From assembly GCA_038146865.1 (NCBI GenBank), contig JAYQSL010000001.1, positions 186,001-250,000 on the forward strand: 64,000 nt of DNA, in the 5' to 3' direction. Made by a program: the position numbers and the translations under genes. This stretch comes from GCA-2709075 sp038146865. Lineage in GTDB: Bacteria; Pseudomonadota; Alphaproteobacteria; MPNO01; UBA2964. Under the pieces are notes generated by a model. The model made no database searches, was not told where the DNA came from, and saw nothing but the letters and a program-made list of their open reading frames with translations. Of this stretch, positions 8,807-16,899 are shown piece after piece (position 1 is the stretch's first letter; every line of letters begins with the position of its first letter).

Positions 8807-9664
8807 TCAATACCGAGGCTTCGCTTGTTTCCTCGCAAGAATTCTTAGTTCTCTTATACGATTCTCCGTATTGGGGTGAGTTGAAAAGAGGTTATCAATA
8901 GATTTTCCGTGTAGTGGGTTAATTATAAACATGTGTGCAGTGGCGGGGTTTGCCTCAGCAGGCTGGTTATCAATCGCGCTAGCGGCTTTATCCAATTTTG
9001 CCAGCGCAGATGCCAGCCACAAAGGATGGCCACAAATCTCTGCCCCAATTTTGTCTGCTCCATATTCTCTCCCTCGAGATATCGACATTTGAATCAATGC
9101 GGCTCCGATCGGGGCAAAAACCATTACCAGTATTACCCCTAAGAGTCCCAGTGGGTTAGCTCGTGAACCGGAGCTAAAAAAGAAAGCGAAATTTGCTAAC
9201 ATTGAAATCGCACCGGCGAGAGTTGCGGTGAGAGTCATAAGCAATGTGTCCCGGTTTTTAATATGGGCTAGTTCGTGCGCCATGACCCCGGCGATCTCGT
9301 CACTATTTAACAAATTCAGGAGCCCTGTGGTAGCAGCAACGGCTGAATTTTGCGGGTTTCGTCCCGTGGCAAAGGCATTTGGTTGATTGCTATCGATTAT
9401 GTATACCTTGGGCATCGGGATGTTCGCTTTTTGAGCAAGCTGTCTTACTAATCGGTAGTAATGGGGAGCTTCGTTCTCCCTAATAGCTCTCGCATTATAC
9501 ATGGAGAGGACCATTTTATCCGAGTTCCAATAGGCAAGACCATTCATCGCAAGTGCCAGGAAAAAAGCAATTACAATACCTATCTCGCCTCCAAGGAAGA
9601 AGCCGAGAACGAGAAAAAAGCAAGTTAAGGTTGAAAGCAGGATCCCTGTGCGAAGGTAATTCAT
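8807..9664 (-). CDS. htpX: Zinc metalloprotease HtpX homologue (M48B)
   Basis: A 285-residue inner-membrane protease for quality control of membrane proteins. Two N-terminal membrane segments follow MNYLRTGILL. The zinc site HELAHIKNRDTL and the third ligand in SRGREYGADKIG are present, with two further hydrophobic stretches between them. The open frame extends 28 codons upstream, but family members begin MNYLRT, so I use the ATG at 9662-9664. No strong ribosome-binding site is visible there. It lies just upstream of rsmB and divergent from the SDHAF4-like small gene. Confidence 0.93.
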   Translation of the reverse strand: MNYLRTGILLSTLTCFFLVLGFFLGGEIGIVIAFFLALAMNGLAYWNSDKMVLSMYNARAIRENEAPHYYRLVRQLAQKANIPMPKVYIIDSNQPNAFATGRNPQNSAVAATTGLLNLLNSDEIAGVMAHELAHIKNRDTLLMTLTATLAGAISMLANFAFFFSSGSRANPLGLLGVILVMVFAPIGAALIQMSISRGREYGADKIGAEICGHPLWLASALAKLDKAASAIDNQPAEANPATAHMFIINPLHGKSIDNLFSTHPNTENRIRELRILARKQAKPRY

Positions 9665-9776
9665 TTTAGCATCGTTTAAATAAAAATTTTCCCCAAGTGG
9701 GAATTTATATTGACCGACGAAAGATATTTTAAATCTGTGCCCTTGCAAAATCCAAAATTGGACTTAGTTACAAGAG

Positions 9777-9926
9777 ATGGAAAAAGAATACGAAAAAACC
9801 AATGAGCCTAGTTCATCTGATGAAAAAAAGGCCCCGAAAACAAACAGAGAGATAGGCGGGAGAAAAGGCCTGGATCCCACCCGCTACGGAGACTGGGAAA
9901 AGAATGGGCGGTGCATTGATTTTTAG
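9777..9926 (+). CDS. DUF1674 / SDHAF4-like small protein (putative succinate dehydrogenase assembly factor)
   Basis: A 49-codon gene. After a charged, low-complexity N-terminus (about residues 2-24), the C-terminus reads EIGGRKGLDPTRYGDWEKNG and ends RCIDF. The GG.KG.DPTRYGDWE.KGR..DF pattern defines DUF1674, the family of mitochondrial SDHAF4/Sdh8, which helps insert the flavinylated SdhA subunit into complex II. The ATG at 9777 follows ACAAGAG, a weak Shine-Dalgarno sequence. It sits in the htpX-acs gap, divergent from htpX and convergent with acs. A DUF1674 gene next to htpX and rsmB recurs in Alphaproteobacteria. Confidence 0.88.
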   Translation: MEKEYEKTNEPSSSDEKKAPKTNREIGGRKGLDPTRYGDWEKNGRCIDF

Positions 9927-9970
9927 TCCGATTTTGATACCCCACTTTACTTTCAGAATAGCGTGATTCG

Positions 9971-11902
9971 TTAGCGGTTTTCGCTAAGCTCTTCGACCAC
10001 TGATGGGTCTGCAAGAGTTGTTGTGTCTCCGAGATCTCCAAATTCTTCAGCCGCAATTTTTCTTAAAATCCGTCGCATGATTTTTCCGGATCTCGTTTTT
10101 GGAAGGCCAGGAGCCCATTGAATAATATCCGGACTGGCAATGGGTCCTATGCGCGAGCGCACCCATTGTTTTAGTTCGCTTCTCAAGTCTTCTGACGGTT
10201 CTTCTCCTGCCATCAGTGTTACGTATGCGTATATGCCTTGTCCTTTGATCTCATGGGGAAAACCTACAACTGCCGATTCAGCTACCTTATGGTGTGCCAC
10301 GAGTGCGCTCTCGACTTCCGCAGTGCCAATTCTGTGTCCCGAAACATTAATTACGTCATCAACTCTTCCCGTTATCCAATAATAGCCATCTTCATCTCTG
10401 CGACATCCATCGCCAGTAAAATAATTGCCTTTGTATGTAGAGAAGTAGGTCTCAACGAAACGTTCATGATCACGAAAGACAGTGCGCATCTGCCCGGGCC
10501 AACTGTCTTGGATTATCAGGTTACCCTCTGCGGCACCATCTAGAACCTTGCCGTCGGCATCAACCAGGGCTGGTTTAATGCCAAAAAAGGGTCTGGTAGC
10601 CGATCCAGGTTTAAGGTCTGTTGCCCCGGGCAACGGGGTAATTAATATCCCACCGGTCTCTGTCTGCCACCATGTGTCAACAATTGGGCAACGTCCCTCG
10701 CCTACTATTTCGTGATACCATTTCCAAGCTTCTGGATTGATCGGTTCACCTACTGTGCCCAGAAGCCTAATGGATGCTCGGCTTGTAGCATTGACCGGAT
10801 TATTACCTTCCCGCATCAAGGCCCTTAAAGCCGTGGGAGCAGTGTAGAAAATATTCACCTTATGCTTATCGCAAACTTGCCAAAAACGCGAGGAATTAGG
10901 GTAAGTGGGTACACCCTCAAACATGACAGTGGTAGCGCCATTTGCCAGAGGGCCATAGAGGATATACGAGTGTCCTGTGATCCAGCCGACGTCAGCTGTA
11001 CACCAGTAGATGTCGCCATCGTGATAATCAAAGACATATTGGTGGGTCATAGAGGCGTAAACCATGTACCCCCCTGTGGTATGAAGCACGCCCTTTGGTT
11101 TGCCGGTGGAACCTGATGTGTAGAGGATGAATAATGGATCTTCAGCGTTCATTTCCTCGGGCGGGCAGTCCGGTGAGGCATCTTTTATAATGTCGTGCCA
11201 CCAAACGTCTCGGCCTTCCCTCCAGGCAATATTGTTGCCCGTGCGCTTCACGACAATGCAGTGTTTAACTCCGGGGCATTGTTCGAGGGCTTCATCTATA
11301 TTGGCCTTCAACGGGATGGCGCGACCTCCTCGCAAACCTTCGTCAGATGTAATGACGAATTCAGAGTCACAGTCTTGGATCCGACCTGCAATTGCCTCGG
11401 GTGAAAAGCCTCCGAAGATCACTGAATGAATGGCACCTATTCGCGCACAGGCTAGGACCGCGACTGCAATTTCAGGAATCATGGGCAAGTAAATTGTTAC
11501 CCTATCACCTTTTTTCACGCCGAGATTCTTAAGAGAGTTTGCGAATTTGCAGACCTGATGGTGCAATTCTCGGTAGGTCAGCGTGCTATCTTGGTCAACC
11601 TCATCTCCCTCCCAGATGATGGCTATTTGATCTCCCTTGGTCGATAAATGTCTGTCGACGCAATTTACCGAGGCATTGAGGGTGCCGTCATGGTACCAGC
11701 GAATATGGATGTCATCGTGAGCATAGGAGACGTCTTTTACCTTGGTGTAAGGTTTTATCCAGTCAATTCTTTTACCCTGCTCTCCCCAAAACATATCAGG
11801 GTTTTCGATGGAGGCCTCATACAACTCCAGGTATTTATCATTATCAATCCAGGCATTTCTAGCCCAGTCTGTGGGGACCGGATAAAGATCGTTCTCGGAC
11901 AT
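9971..11902 (-). CDS. acs: Acetate--CoA ligase (acetyl-CoA synthetase)
   Basis: A 643-residue AMP-forming enzyme that activates acetate to acetyl-CoA through acetyl-AMP. The ANL-family P-loop appears as LYTSGSTGKPKGVLH, the adenylate site as DTWWQTETGG, and the hinge region as DGYYWITGRVDDVINVSGHR. The C-terminal PKTRSGKIMRRILR contains the catalytic lysine that is the usual target of regulatory acetylation. The length is standard. The ATG at 11902 is preceded by a GAGGG ribosome-binding site. A sirtuin at 61.4 kb could in principle deacetylate that lysine; this is an inference. Confidence 0.97.
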   Translation of the reverse strand: MSENDLYPVPTDWARNAWIDNDKYLELYEASIENPDMFWGEQGKRIDWIKPYTKVKDVSYAHDDIHIRWYHDGTLNASVNCVDRHLSTKGDQIAIIWEGDEVDQDSTLTYRELHHQVCKFANSLKNLGVKKGDRVTIYLPMIPEIAVAVLACARIGAIHSVIFGGFSPEAIAGRIQDCDSEFVITSDEGLRGGRAIPLKANIDEALEQCPGVKHCIVVKRTGNNIAWREGRDVWWHDIIKDASPDCPPEEMNAEDPLFILYTSGSTGKPKGVLHTTGGYMVYASMTHQYVFDYHDGDIYWCTADVGWITGHSYILYGPLANGATTVMFEGVPTYPNSSRFWQVCDKHKVNIFYTAPTALRALMREGNNPVNATSRASIRLLGTVGEPINPEAWKWYHEIVGEGRCPIVDTWWQTETGGILITPLPGATDLKPGSATRPFFGIKPALVDADGKVLDGAAEGNLIIQDSWPGQMRTVFRDHERFVETYFSTYKGNYFTGDGCRRDEDGYYWITGRVDDVINVSGHRIGTAEVESALVAHHKVAESAVVGFPHEIKGQGIYAYVTLMAGEEPSEDLRSELKQWVRSRIGPIASPDIIQWAPGLPKTRSGKIMRRILRKIAAEEFGDLGDTTTLADPSVVEELSENR

Positions 11903-12133
11903 TGCACAACCCTCATGTTAAATTTTAGACTTTATTTTATGATGATAAAAACTATGGCTAATCGATTAAAGCAATGCAAGTTAGCCTTTTCTCGGTCGTA
12001 ATTTTGCGTCAAAGCGAGTTGTTTTTATAACATGATCAAGTTTTTTGCAGTTCGAGGCAAAGCTGCGAGTGGATTAGATTTCGAAGAGCCCTCGCCTACC
12101 GAGGTAATTAGATGGTAGTTGCCTACCGGGATG

Positions 12134-12502
12134 CTATGAGGGCCCTAACTTTATCCAGTCCTCTTGAACATAAACAGATACAGGCGCAAGCCTCATTCCT
12201 TGGCAAGGCCCCCAAGTGCAAATGCCATCCTCTATGTTAAATAATGCGCCGTGGGTGGCGCACATGATTGCGTCTTCTTCAAATGTTAAAAAGGCGTCTG
12301 GTTTCCAATCGAGTGGTGTTCCTTGATGGGGACAAAGATTGATGTAACCAAAAACTTCATTGCCGACGCGTACAATAAAGATTCTCGGACGGCGTCCCAC
12401 CTTAAATCCTTTGGATCCAGGATCAGGTATATCGCTCAATAAGCAGAGAGACGTCCCTGGACCGTTATCCTGAACTTGCGGGTCGTCACCATAATTACGC
12501 AT
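12134..12502 (-). CDS. Small Rieske [2Fe-2S] protein
   Basis: A 122-residue single-domain protein with both Rieske cluster motifs, LCPHQGTPLDW (Cys-x-His) and CATHGALFNIEDG (Cys-x2-His). It therefore binds one [2Fe-2S] cluster. The second motif is followed by a CTWGPC-type segment, as in Rieske ferredoxins of the NirD/BphF type. It has no membrane anchor or catalytic domain, so electron transfer to an oxygenase or reductase is the likely role; the partner is unknown. I start at the ATG at 12500-12502, four bases after the EVE stop. The longer frame would overlap the EVE gene by 53 bases. Confidence 0.82.
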   Translation of the reverse strand: MRNYGDDPQVQDNGPGTSLCLLSDIPDPGSKGFKVGRRPRIFIVRVGNEVFGYINLCPHQGTPLDWKPDAFLTFEEDAIMCATHGALFNIEDGICTWGPCQGMRLAPVSVYVQEDWIKLGPS

Positions 12503-12506
12503 GAGC

Positions 12507-12920
12507 TTAGGGGTCGATCCCGCACATTTGACATAAAATCGTCCACTCGTCCGCTCCAACCGGGACGACAGATAGTCTAGACTGCTTTACCAGGGCTAGG
12601 TTTGATAGTTTTGGTTCTGCCTTTATTTCCGATAAAGTTACAGGGGTTTTGACCGGATAAAGAGCCCTAACATCGACCATCCCAAACCGACCAGTTTTGT
12701 CGGTGTGATCGGGATAATGTTCTTTGACAACCTCAACGACCCCTACGATACGCTTTTCATTGACGGAGTGATAAAAGAAACCTCTATCCCCTGTCTTCAT
12801 CGCTTTCATGTTATTGTTGGCTTGATAATTCCTTACACCGTCCCAATGCTCGACCCCTTTCTTGGTTTGATCCTCCCAAGACCAAGCACCGGGCTCAGAT
12901 TTAAACAGCCAATATTGCAT
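12507..12920 (-). CDS. EVE domain-containing protein
   Basis: A 137-residue single EVE (PUA-like) domain starting MQYWLFKSEP, with WDGVRNYQANNNM and a FFYHSVNEKRIVGVVEV strand. This fold is related to YTH/ASCH domains and binds modified bases in RNA or DNA. The bacterial stand-alone forms are common but poorly characterised. The start is supported by GGAG ten bases upstream. It lies 24 bases downstream of gpsA and immediately upstream of the Rieske gene on the same strand, so the three are probably co-transcribed. Confidence 0.9.
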   Translation of the reverse strand: MQYWLFKSEPGAWSWEDQTKKGVEHWDGVRNYQANNNMKAMKTGDRGFFYHSVNEKRIVGVVEVVKEHYPDHTDKTGRFGMVDVRALYPVKTPVTLSEIKAEPKLSNLALVKQSRLSVVPVGADEWTILCQMCGIDP

Positions 12921-12944
12921 TTTTTCTCCTAAAAATTTTTTGCA

Positions 12945-13952
12945 TTAACGCCGATCATCAGTTTCCGGCCTAAACTGCCTCGCGAGCAATGATTCGATTA
13001 CCTCTTCGACCTGGGCGCCGTGATTGACTACCGCATTGATACTCTCAGATATCGGCATATTAATTCTGAGCTTAGCGGCAAGAGTCGAGACAGCAGCGGC
13101 AGAAAATACACCCTCCGCAACCGAGCTTCTCTCGCCTGTGATGGTTTCTAAATTTTTCCCTTTGCCAAGTGCTATCCCAAGAGAATAATTACGCGATTGA
13201 GGGCTGGTGCAGGTTAACGTTAAATCACCTAAACCGCTTAACCCCATAATTGTTTCGGCCTTTCCTCCTTTCGCTAAATTTAGCCGAGCCATCTCAGCTA
13301 ATCCTCTTGTTATTAGCGCTGCTCGAGCATTTTCTCCGAACTTCTTTCCCTCAGCAATGCCGCAAGCGATCGCCAGAACATTTTTTACTGCCCCTCCAAT
13401 TTCAGCTCCTACTACATCGTCGCTTTGATAGGGTCGAAATGTCTTAGTGCCAATTGCTTTGACGATGGCGTCGCCAAAATCAGGGTCTTTGACCGCTAGT
13501 GTAATCGCTGTGGGTAAGCCAGCGGCAACCTCGCTCGCAAATGTTGGGCCAGACAGGATGGCAATATTCCTTCCGCCCAGGGTCTCTGAGGTAACCTCAG
13601 ACATCAGAGCCCCGGTGTCTTGTTCGATTCCTTTCGAGCAGATGACTATTGGCACATCTCCACTCAAAAATGGTGCGAGCCGCTCCGTAACACCTCTTAA
13701 AAATTGCGCAGGTGTCACTAAAAATATAACATCAGAATCGACAGCTTCCTCAAGAACAGAAGTTGCCCTAATTCCTGGATTCAGTGGTATGTTGGGCAAA
13801 AAAAGTTGGTTTTCATGGTGCTGGTTTATTGAGTTAGCGACAGTTGATTCGTGTGCCCATAAAACGGTGTGATTGCCCGCTCCTGCGATTGCATGGGCGA
13901 GCGCTGTTCCCCATGCACCGGCTCCAATAATTCCGATACTTTCAATATTCAT
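12945..13952 (-). CDS. gpsA: NAD(P)-dependent glycerol-3-phosphate dehydrogenase
   Basis: A 335-residue cytoplasmic enzyme reducing dihydroxyacetone phosphate to sn-glycerol 3-phosphate for phospholipid synthesis. The N-terminal Rossmann motif is IGIIGAGAWGTALA. SGPTFASEVAAGLP and the catalytic-lysine segment GGAVKNVLAIACGIAEG follow, then GLSGLGDLTLTCTSPQSRN. Length and motif order match the family. It is downstream of tsaD on the same strand, with 148 bases between, a pairing common in Alphaproteobacteria. Confidence 0.97.
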   Translation of the reverse strand: MNIESIGIIGAGAWGTALAHAIAGAGNHTVLWAHESTVANSINQHHENQLFLPNIPLNPGIRATSVLEEAVDSDVIFLVTPAQFLRGVTERLAPFLSGDVPIVICSKGIEQDTGALMSEVTSETLGGRNIAILSGPTFASEVAAGLPTAITLAVKDPDFGDAIVKAIGTKTFRPYQSDDVVGAEIGGAVKNVLAIACGIAEGKKFGENARAALITRGLAEMARLNLAKGGKAETIMGLSGLGDLTLTCTSPQSRNYSLGIALGKGKNLETITGERSSVAEGVFSAAAVSTLAAKLRINMPISESINAVVNHGAQVEEVIESLLARQFRPETDDRR

Positions 13953-14051
13953 TGCGACTTAATCTCATCCATAAGACTCAAATCCGGATACTTTTGGCTT
14001 AAGGTTAATCCTAAACGTCGATAATCAAAATTAAAATTTACAATCAACCTC

Positions 14052-14073
14052 TGATCTCAGGGCTCAGAGATCA
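14052..14073 (-). terminator. Weak stem-loop downstream of tsaD
   Basis: A 7-base-pair stem (TGATCTC/GAGATCA) with an 8-base loop lies 28 bases after the tsaD stop in its direction of reading. No U-rich tail follows on that strand, so factor-independent termination is doubtful. It may simply be chance or an mRNA-end structure. Confidence 0.25.
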
Positions 14074-14100
14074 AAAATGTATGTTTTTACCAGGCATTAT

Positions 14101-15132
14101 TTAACGAGATAATTCGCTCAATGGCCATCTAGGGCGGGGCTTAAAATCAAGGCCATCAGTTAAACCCATTCTTAGCCGCTCTATTCCAAGCCACGCAATC
14201 ATGGCGCCATTATCTGTGCATAAACCAGCTGGAGGGGCAATGAAAGGAAGTCCTTGGTCCAGCGCCGTTTCTTCTAATGCTTTGCGGATGGGGGCATTAG
14301 CGGCGACGCCTCCAGCAACCACCAAAGATCCTCCGGTTCCCTGCTTTTCTCTAAAGATCTCGATAGCATTAACCGTTCGGTCCCTTATTACGTCAACGGC
14401 TGCTTGTTGAAACTCTGCGCACAGATCTGCTTTATCTTTCTCAGATATTGTTCCAGGGGAAAATTTCTCTATTTGGTGTCGCACAGCGGTTTTTAGGCCG
14501 GAAAAAGAAAAATCCGCCCCAGATCGTCCCCGTAAAGGACGGGGTAACATAAATCTGCCGATTAAACCTTTTTTTGCCATCTTCTCTACAGCGGGGCCGC
14601 CAGGAAATCCAAGGCCCAACATTTTTGCAGTTTTATCAAAGGCTTCCCCCAGTGCATCGTCCATAGTACTTCCGATAAGCTCATACTCGGCAAGACCTCT
14701 AACTTGGATGAATTGAGTGTGGCCGCCTGAAACGAGGAGTAAGAGATAGGGAAACTCAACATTATTTGTAAGGCGAGCTGTCAGGGCATGGGCTTCAAGA
14801 TGGTTTGCGGCTACGAAGGGTAAATTCAGAGCAGCAGCTATTCCCTTACCAGCCATAGCACCAACTAAAACACCTCCAATAAGGCCTGGTCCGCAGGTTG
14901 CTGCTACGCCGTCAAGTTGATCAAAAGCTGTATTCGCACTCTCAATCGCCTGTCTGATAACCCAATCGATCGCGTCCATATGCGCTCGAGCGGCAATTTC
15001 TGGAACTACACCTCCGAAAGGGGCGTGTTGTTCTATCTGCGAATAAACTATGTTTGATCGAATTTTTCTATCGCTGCTGACGATGGACGCGGCCGTTTCA
15101 TCGCAACTGGTTTCTATGCCTAAAATAATCAT
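14101..15132 (-). CDS. tsaD: tRNA N6-adenosine threonylcarbamoyltransferase TsaD
   Basis: A 343-residue ASKHA-fold protein that transfers the threonylcarbamoyl group to A37 of ANN-decoding tRNAs, working with TsaB and TsaE. It begins IILGIETSCDETAAS. The metal-binding NHLEAH motif, LLLVSGGHTQ, GEAFDKTAKMLGLGFPGGP and VVAGGVAANAPIR are present. The length is typical. It is divergent from hemC with about 83 bases between starts, so both promoters must lie in that short gap. Confidence 0.97.
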   Translation of the reverse strand: MIILGIETSCDETAASIVSSDRKIRSNIVYSQIEQHAPFGGVVPEIAARAHMDAIDWVIRQAIESANTAFDQLDGVAATCGPGLIGGVLVGAMAGKGIAAALNLPFVAANHLEAHALTARLTNNVEFPYLLLLVSGGHTQFIQVRGLAEYELIGSTMDDALGEAFDKTAKMLGLGFPGGPAVEKMAKKGLIGRFMLPRPLRGRSGADFSFSGLKTAVRHQIEKFSPGTISEKDKADLCAEFQQAAVDVIRDRTVNAIEIFREKQGTGGSLVVAGGVAANAPIRKALEETALDQGLPFIAPPAGLCTDNGAMIAWLGIERLRMGLTDGLDFKPRPRWPLSELSR

Positions 15133-15215
15133 GTCACTTCGTAATCTCAGTGATATCCCCAGCAGTTCTAGAAGGTGCTAGCCTATCTTATCAATACGCG
15201 CTAGAGACAGTTAAG

Positions 15216-16154
15216 ATGAATTTTGAGTCAGAACCATACAATTTGCGGTTGGCGACAAGGAGCAGTCCACTTGCCCTTGCCCAAGCCGAGCAAACTGTCA
15301 GAGAGCTTACTACTGCTCATTCTGGTCTCGCAAAAAAATTAGACGTGAAAATAAAAAATTACCGTACCACTGGAGATAGAATAGAATCGGGAAAATTGTC
15401 AGCCATTGGCGGGAAGGGTTTGTTTACTAAGGAGATCGAGCAGGCACTCATAAGCAATGACGCAGATTTGGCAGTTCATTCTTTAAAAGATATGCCCACA
15501 GAGTTGCCTGAGGGTTTAGTCATCGCAGCTTACCTGTCTAGGGCCGATTTTCGTGAGGCTTTAATCGGGGGTTATACTTCTTTGAATGATCTACCCCTCG
15601 GAGCAAAAGTAGGTACAGCCTCTCTGAGGCGTCAGGCTATACTCAAAAATATTCGTCCCGATCTGGTTATCCAAACATTAAGAGGCAACGTAGATACTCG
15701 ATTGAGGCGAGTCTCTAATGGAGACTTTGACGCTACTCTGCTCGCAGTAGCAGGTCTTAAGAGATTGGGTCGGGTAGATGCTGCTTCCGCAATACTTTCC
15801 CCTGACCAAATTTTACCGGCGGCTTGCCAGGGAATTATCGCTGTCGAATGCCGCGAGGATGATAGTCGGCTCAGGGAAATTTTGTCCTGTGTCGATCATC
15901 GTGACACGCGCATTGCGGCAACTGTAGAGCGGGCATTTTTGTCAGAATTAGATGGGTCCTGCAGAATGCCAATCGCAGCACTCGCCTTGGTGCAAAATGA
16001 TTTGGTGAGTTTGCGAGGTTTGATCGCCCGACCCGATGGGAGCGAATTACTGGAGTTGCAGCAGTCAGCGAGGTGCTCTGAAGGCAAGAGACTTGGAATT
16101 GAGTTGGCTAGACAATTACTAGACCAAGCAAAGCCGGGCTTTTTTTCTGATTGA
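15216..16154 (+). CDS. hemC: Porphobilinogen deaminase (hydroxymethylbilane synthase)
   Basis: A 312-residue enzyme that polymerises four porphobilinogens into hydroxymethylbilane in haem/corrin synthesis. It carries LATRSSPLALAQAEQ, YRTTGD, VHSLKDMPTELPEGL, GTASLRRQA, LRGNVDTRL and the DGSCRMPIAALA loop whose cysteine holds the dipyrromethane cofactor. A GTG 66 bases upstream would add 22 unusual residues, so I use the ATG at 15216-15218. It is first in a plus-strand run with hemD four bases downstream, then the mitofilin-like gene and hemY. Confidence 0.97.
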   Translation: MNFESEPYNLRLATRSSPLALAQAEQTVRELTTAHSGLAKKLDVKIKNYRTTGDRIESGKLSAIGGKGLFTKEIEQALISNDADLAVHSLKDMPTELPEGLVIAAYLSRADFREALIGGYTSLNDLPLGAKVGTASLRRQAILKNIRPDLVIQTLRGNVDTRLRRVSNGDFDATLLAVAGLKRLGRVDAASAILSPDQILPAACQGIIAVECREDDSRLREILSCVDHRDTRIAATVERAFLSELDGSCRMPIAALALVQNDLVSLRGLIARPDGSELLELQQSARCSEGKRLGIELARQLLDQAKPGFFSD

Positions 16155-16158
16155 GGAC

Positions 16159-16881
16159 ATGAAAATTATGCCTAGTGTAATGATAACTAGACCAAAAGGC
16201 CCAGCCAGAGCTTTGGCAGATAGACTTACGGATTTGGGCTATTTGCCAATTTGCGAACCGCTCCTGAGAATCCAACTTGACCCCAAACCGATTGATTGTT
16301 CTGGTGTTCAGGCAGTGGTTTTTACCAGCGCAAATGCTGTAGCCTCTTTTTGCAAGACAAACACTGAACATGGATTTACAGCTTTTGCAGTAGGGCATGC
16401 GACAGCTTCAGAGGCGCGACGTAATAAGTTCTCTGTCGTCTATCAAGGAACAAAGGGTGCCAAAGCGCTGGTTGATGAGATTTTAGATAAATGTTCCCCA
16501 GAAATGGGAGAAATTTTGCATGTTTCGGGTGAGGAGGTGAAAATTAATGTAGCAGCGGCTCTTCAAGAATTTGGTTTTAAGGCTCGACGCGAAGTAGTCT
16601 ATCGCGCAGAACCAGTCGAAAGATTTTCTGGGTCGGGCTTTGGGGCACTAAGAAAGGGAACAATTGATGCAGTCATTTTTTTTTCGCCTCGGACCGGCCA
16701 AACTTTTGTTAATTTGATCCAAAATGCTCAAATGGAGGGAGTATGCAGGACTCTGCGCGCCGTTTGTTTTTCCAGGCCGGTGGCGGCCGAGCTCAATTGT
16801 TTGGCTTGGAAGGATGTGATCATAGCGAGAGAGCCAAGCACCGACTCATTGGTGGCCGCATTGAGGAAATGTTTCAATTAA
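16159..16881 (+). CDS. hemD: Uroporphyrinogen-III synthase
   Basis: A 240-residue two-domain protein closing and inverting hydroxymethylbilane to uroporphyrinogen III. Family features are the early MITRPKGPARALADRL, FTSANAV in domain 1, GEILHVSGEEV, a REVVYRAEPVE hinge and FFSPRTGQTF. Sequence conservation in HemD is low everywhere, so position after hemC is strong support. The ATG at 16159 is only two bases after GAGG. The ATG at 16168 (MPSVMITRP) is better spaced and may be the real start. Confidence 0.93.
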   Translation: MKIMPSVMITRPKGPARALADRLTDLGYLPICEPLLRIQLDPKPIDCSGVQAVVFTSANAVASFCKTNTEHGFTAFAVGHATASEARRNKFSVVYQGTKGAKALVDEILDKCSPEMGEILHVSGEEVKINVAAALQEFGFKARREVVYRAEPVERFSGSGFGALRKGTIDAVIFFSPRTGQTFVNLIQNAQMEGVCRTLRAVCFSRPVAAELNCLAWKDVIIAREPSTDSLVAALRKCFN

Positions 16882-16899
16882 GAATAGGGCAGAGAACCT

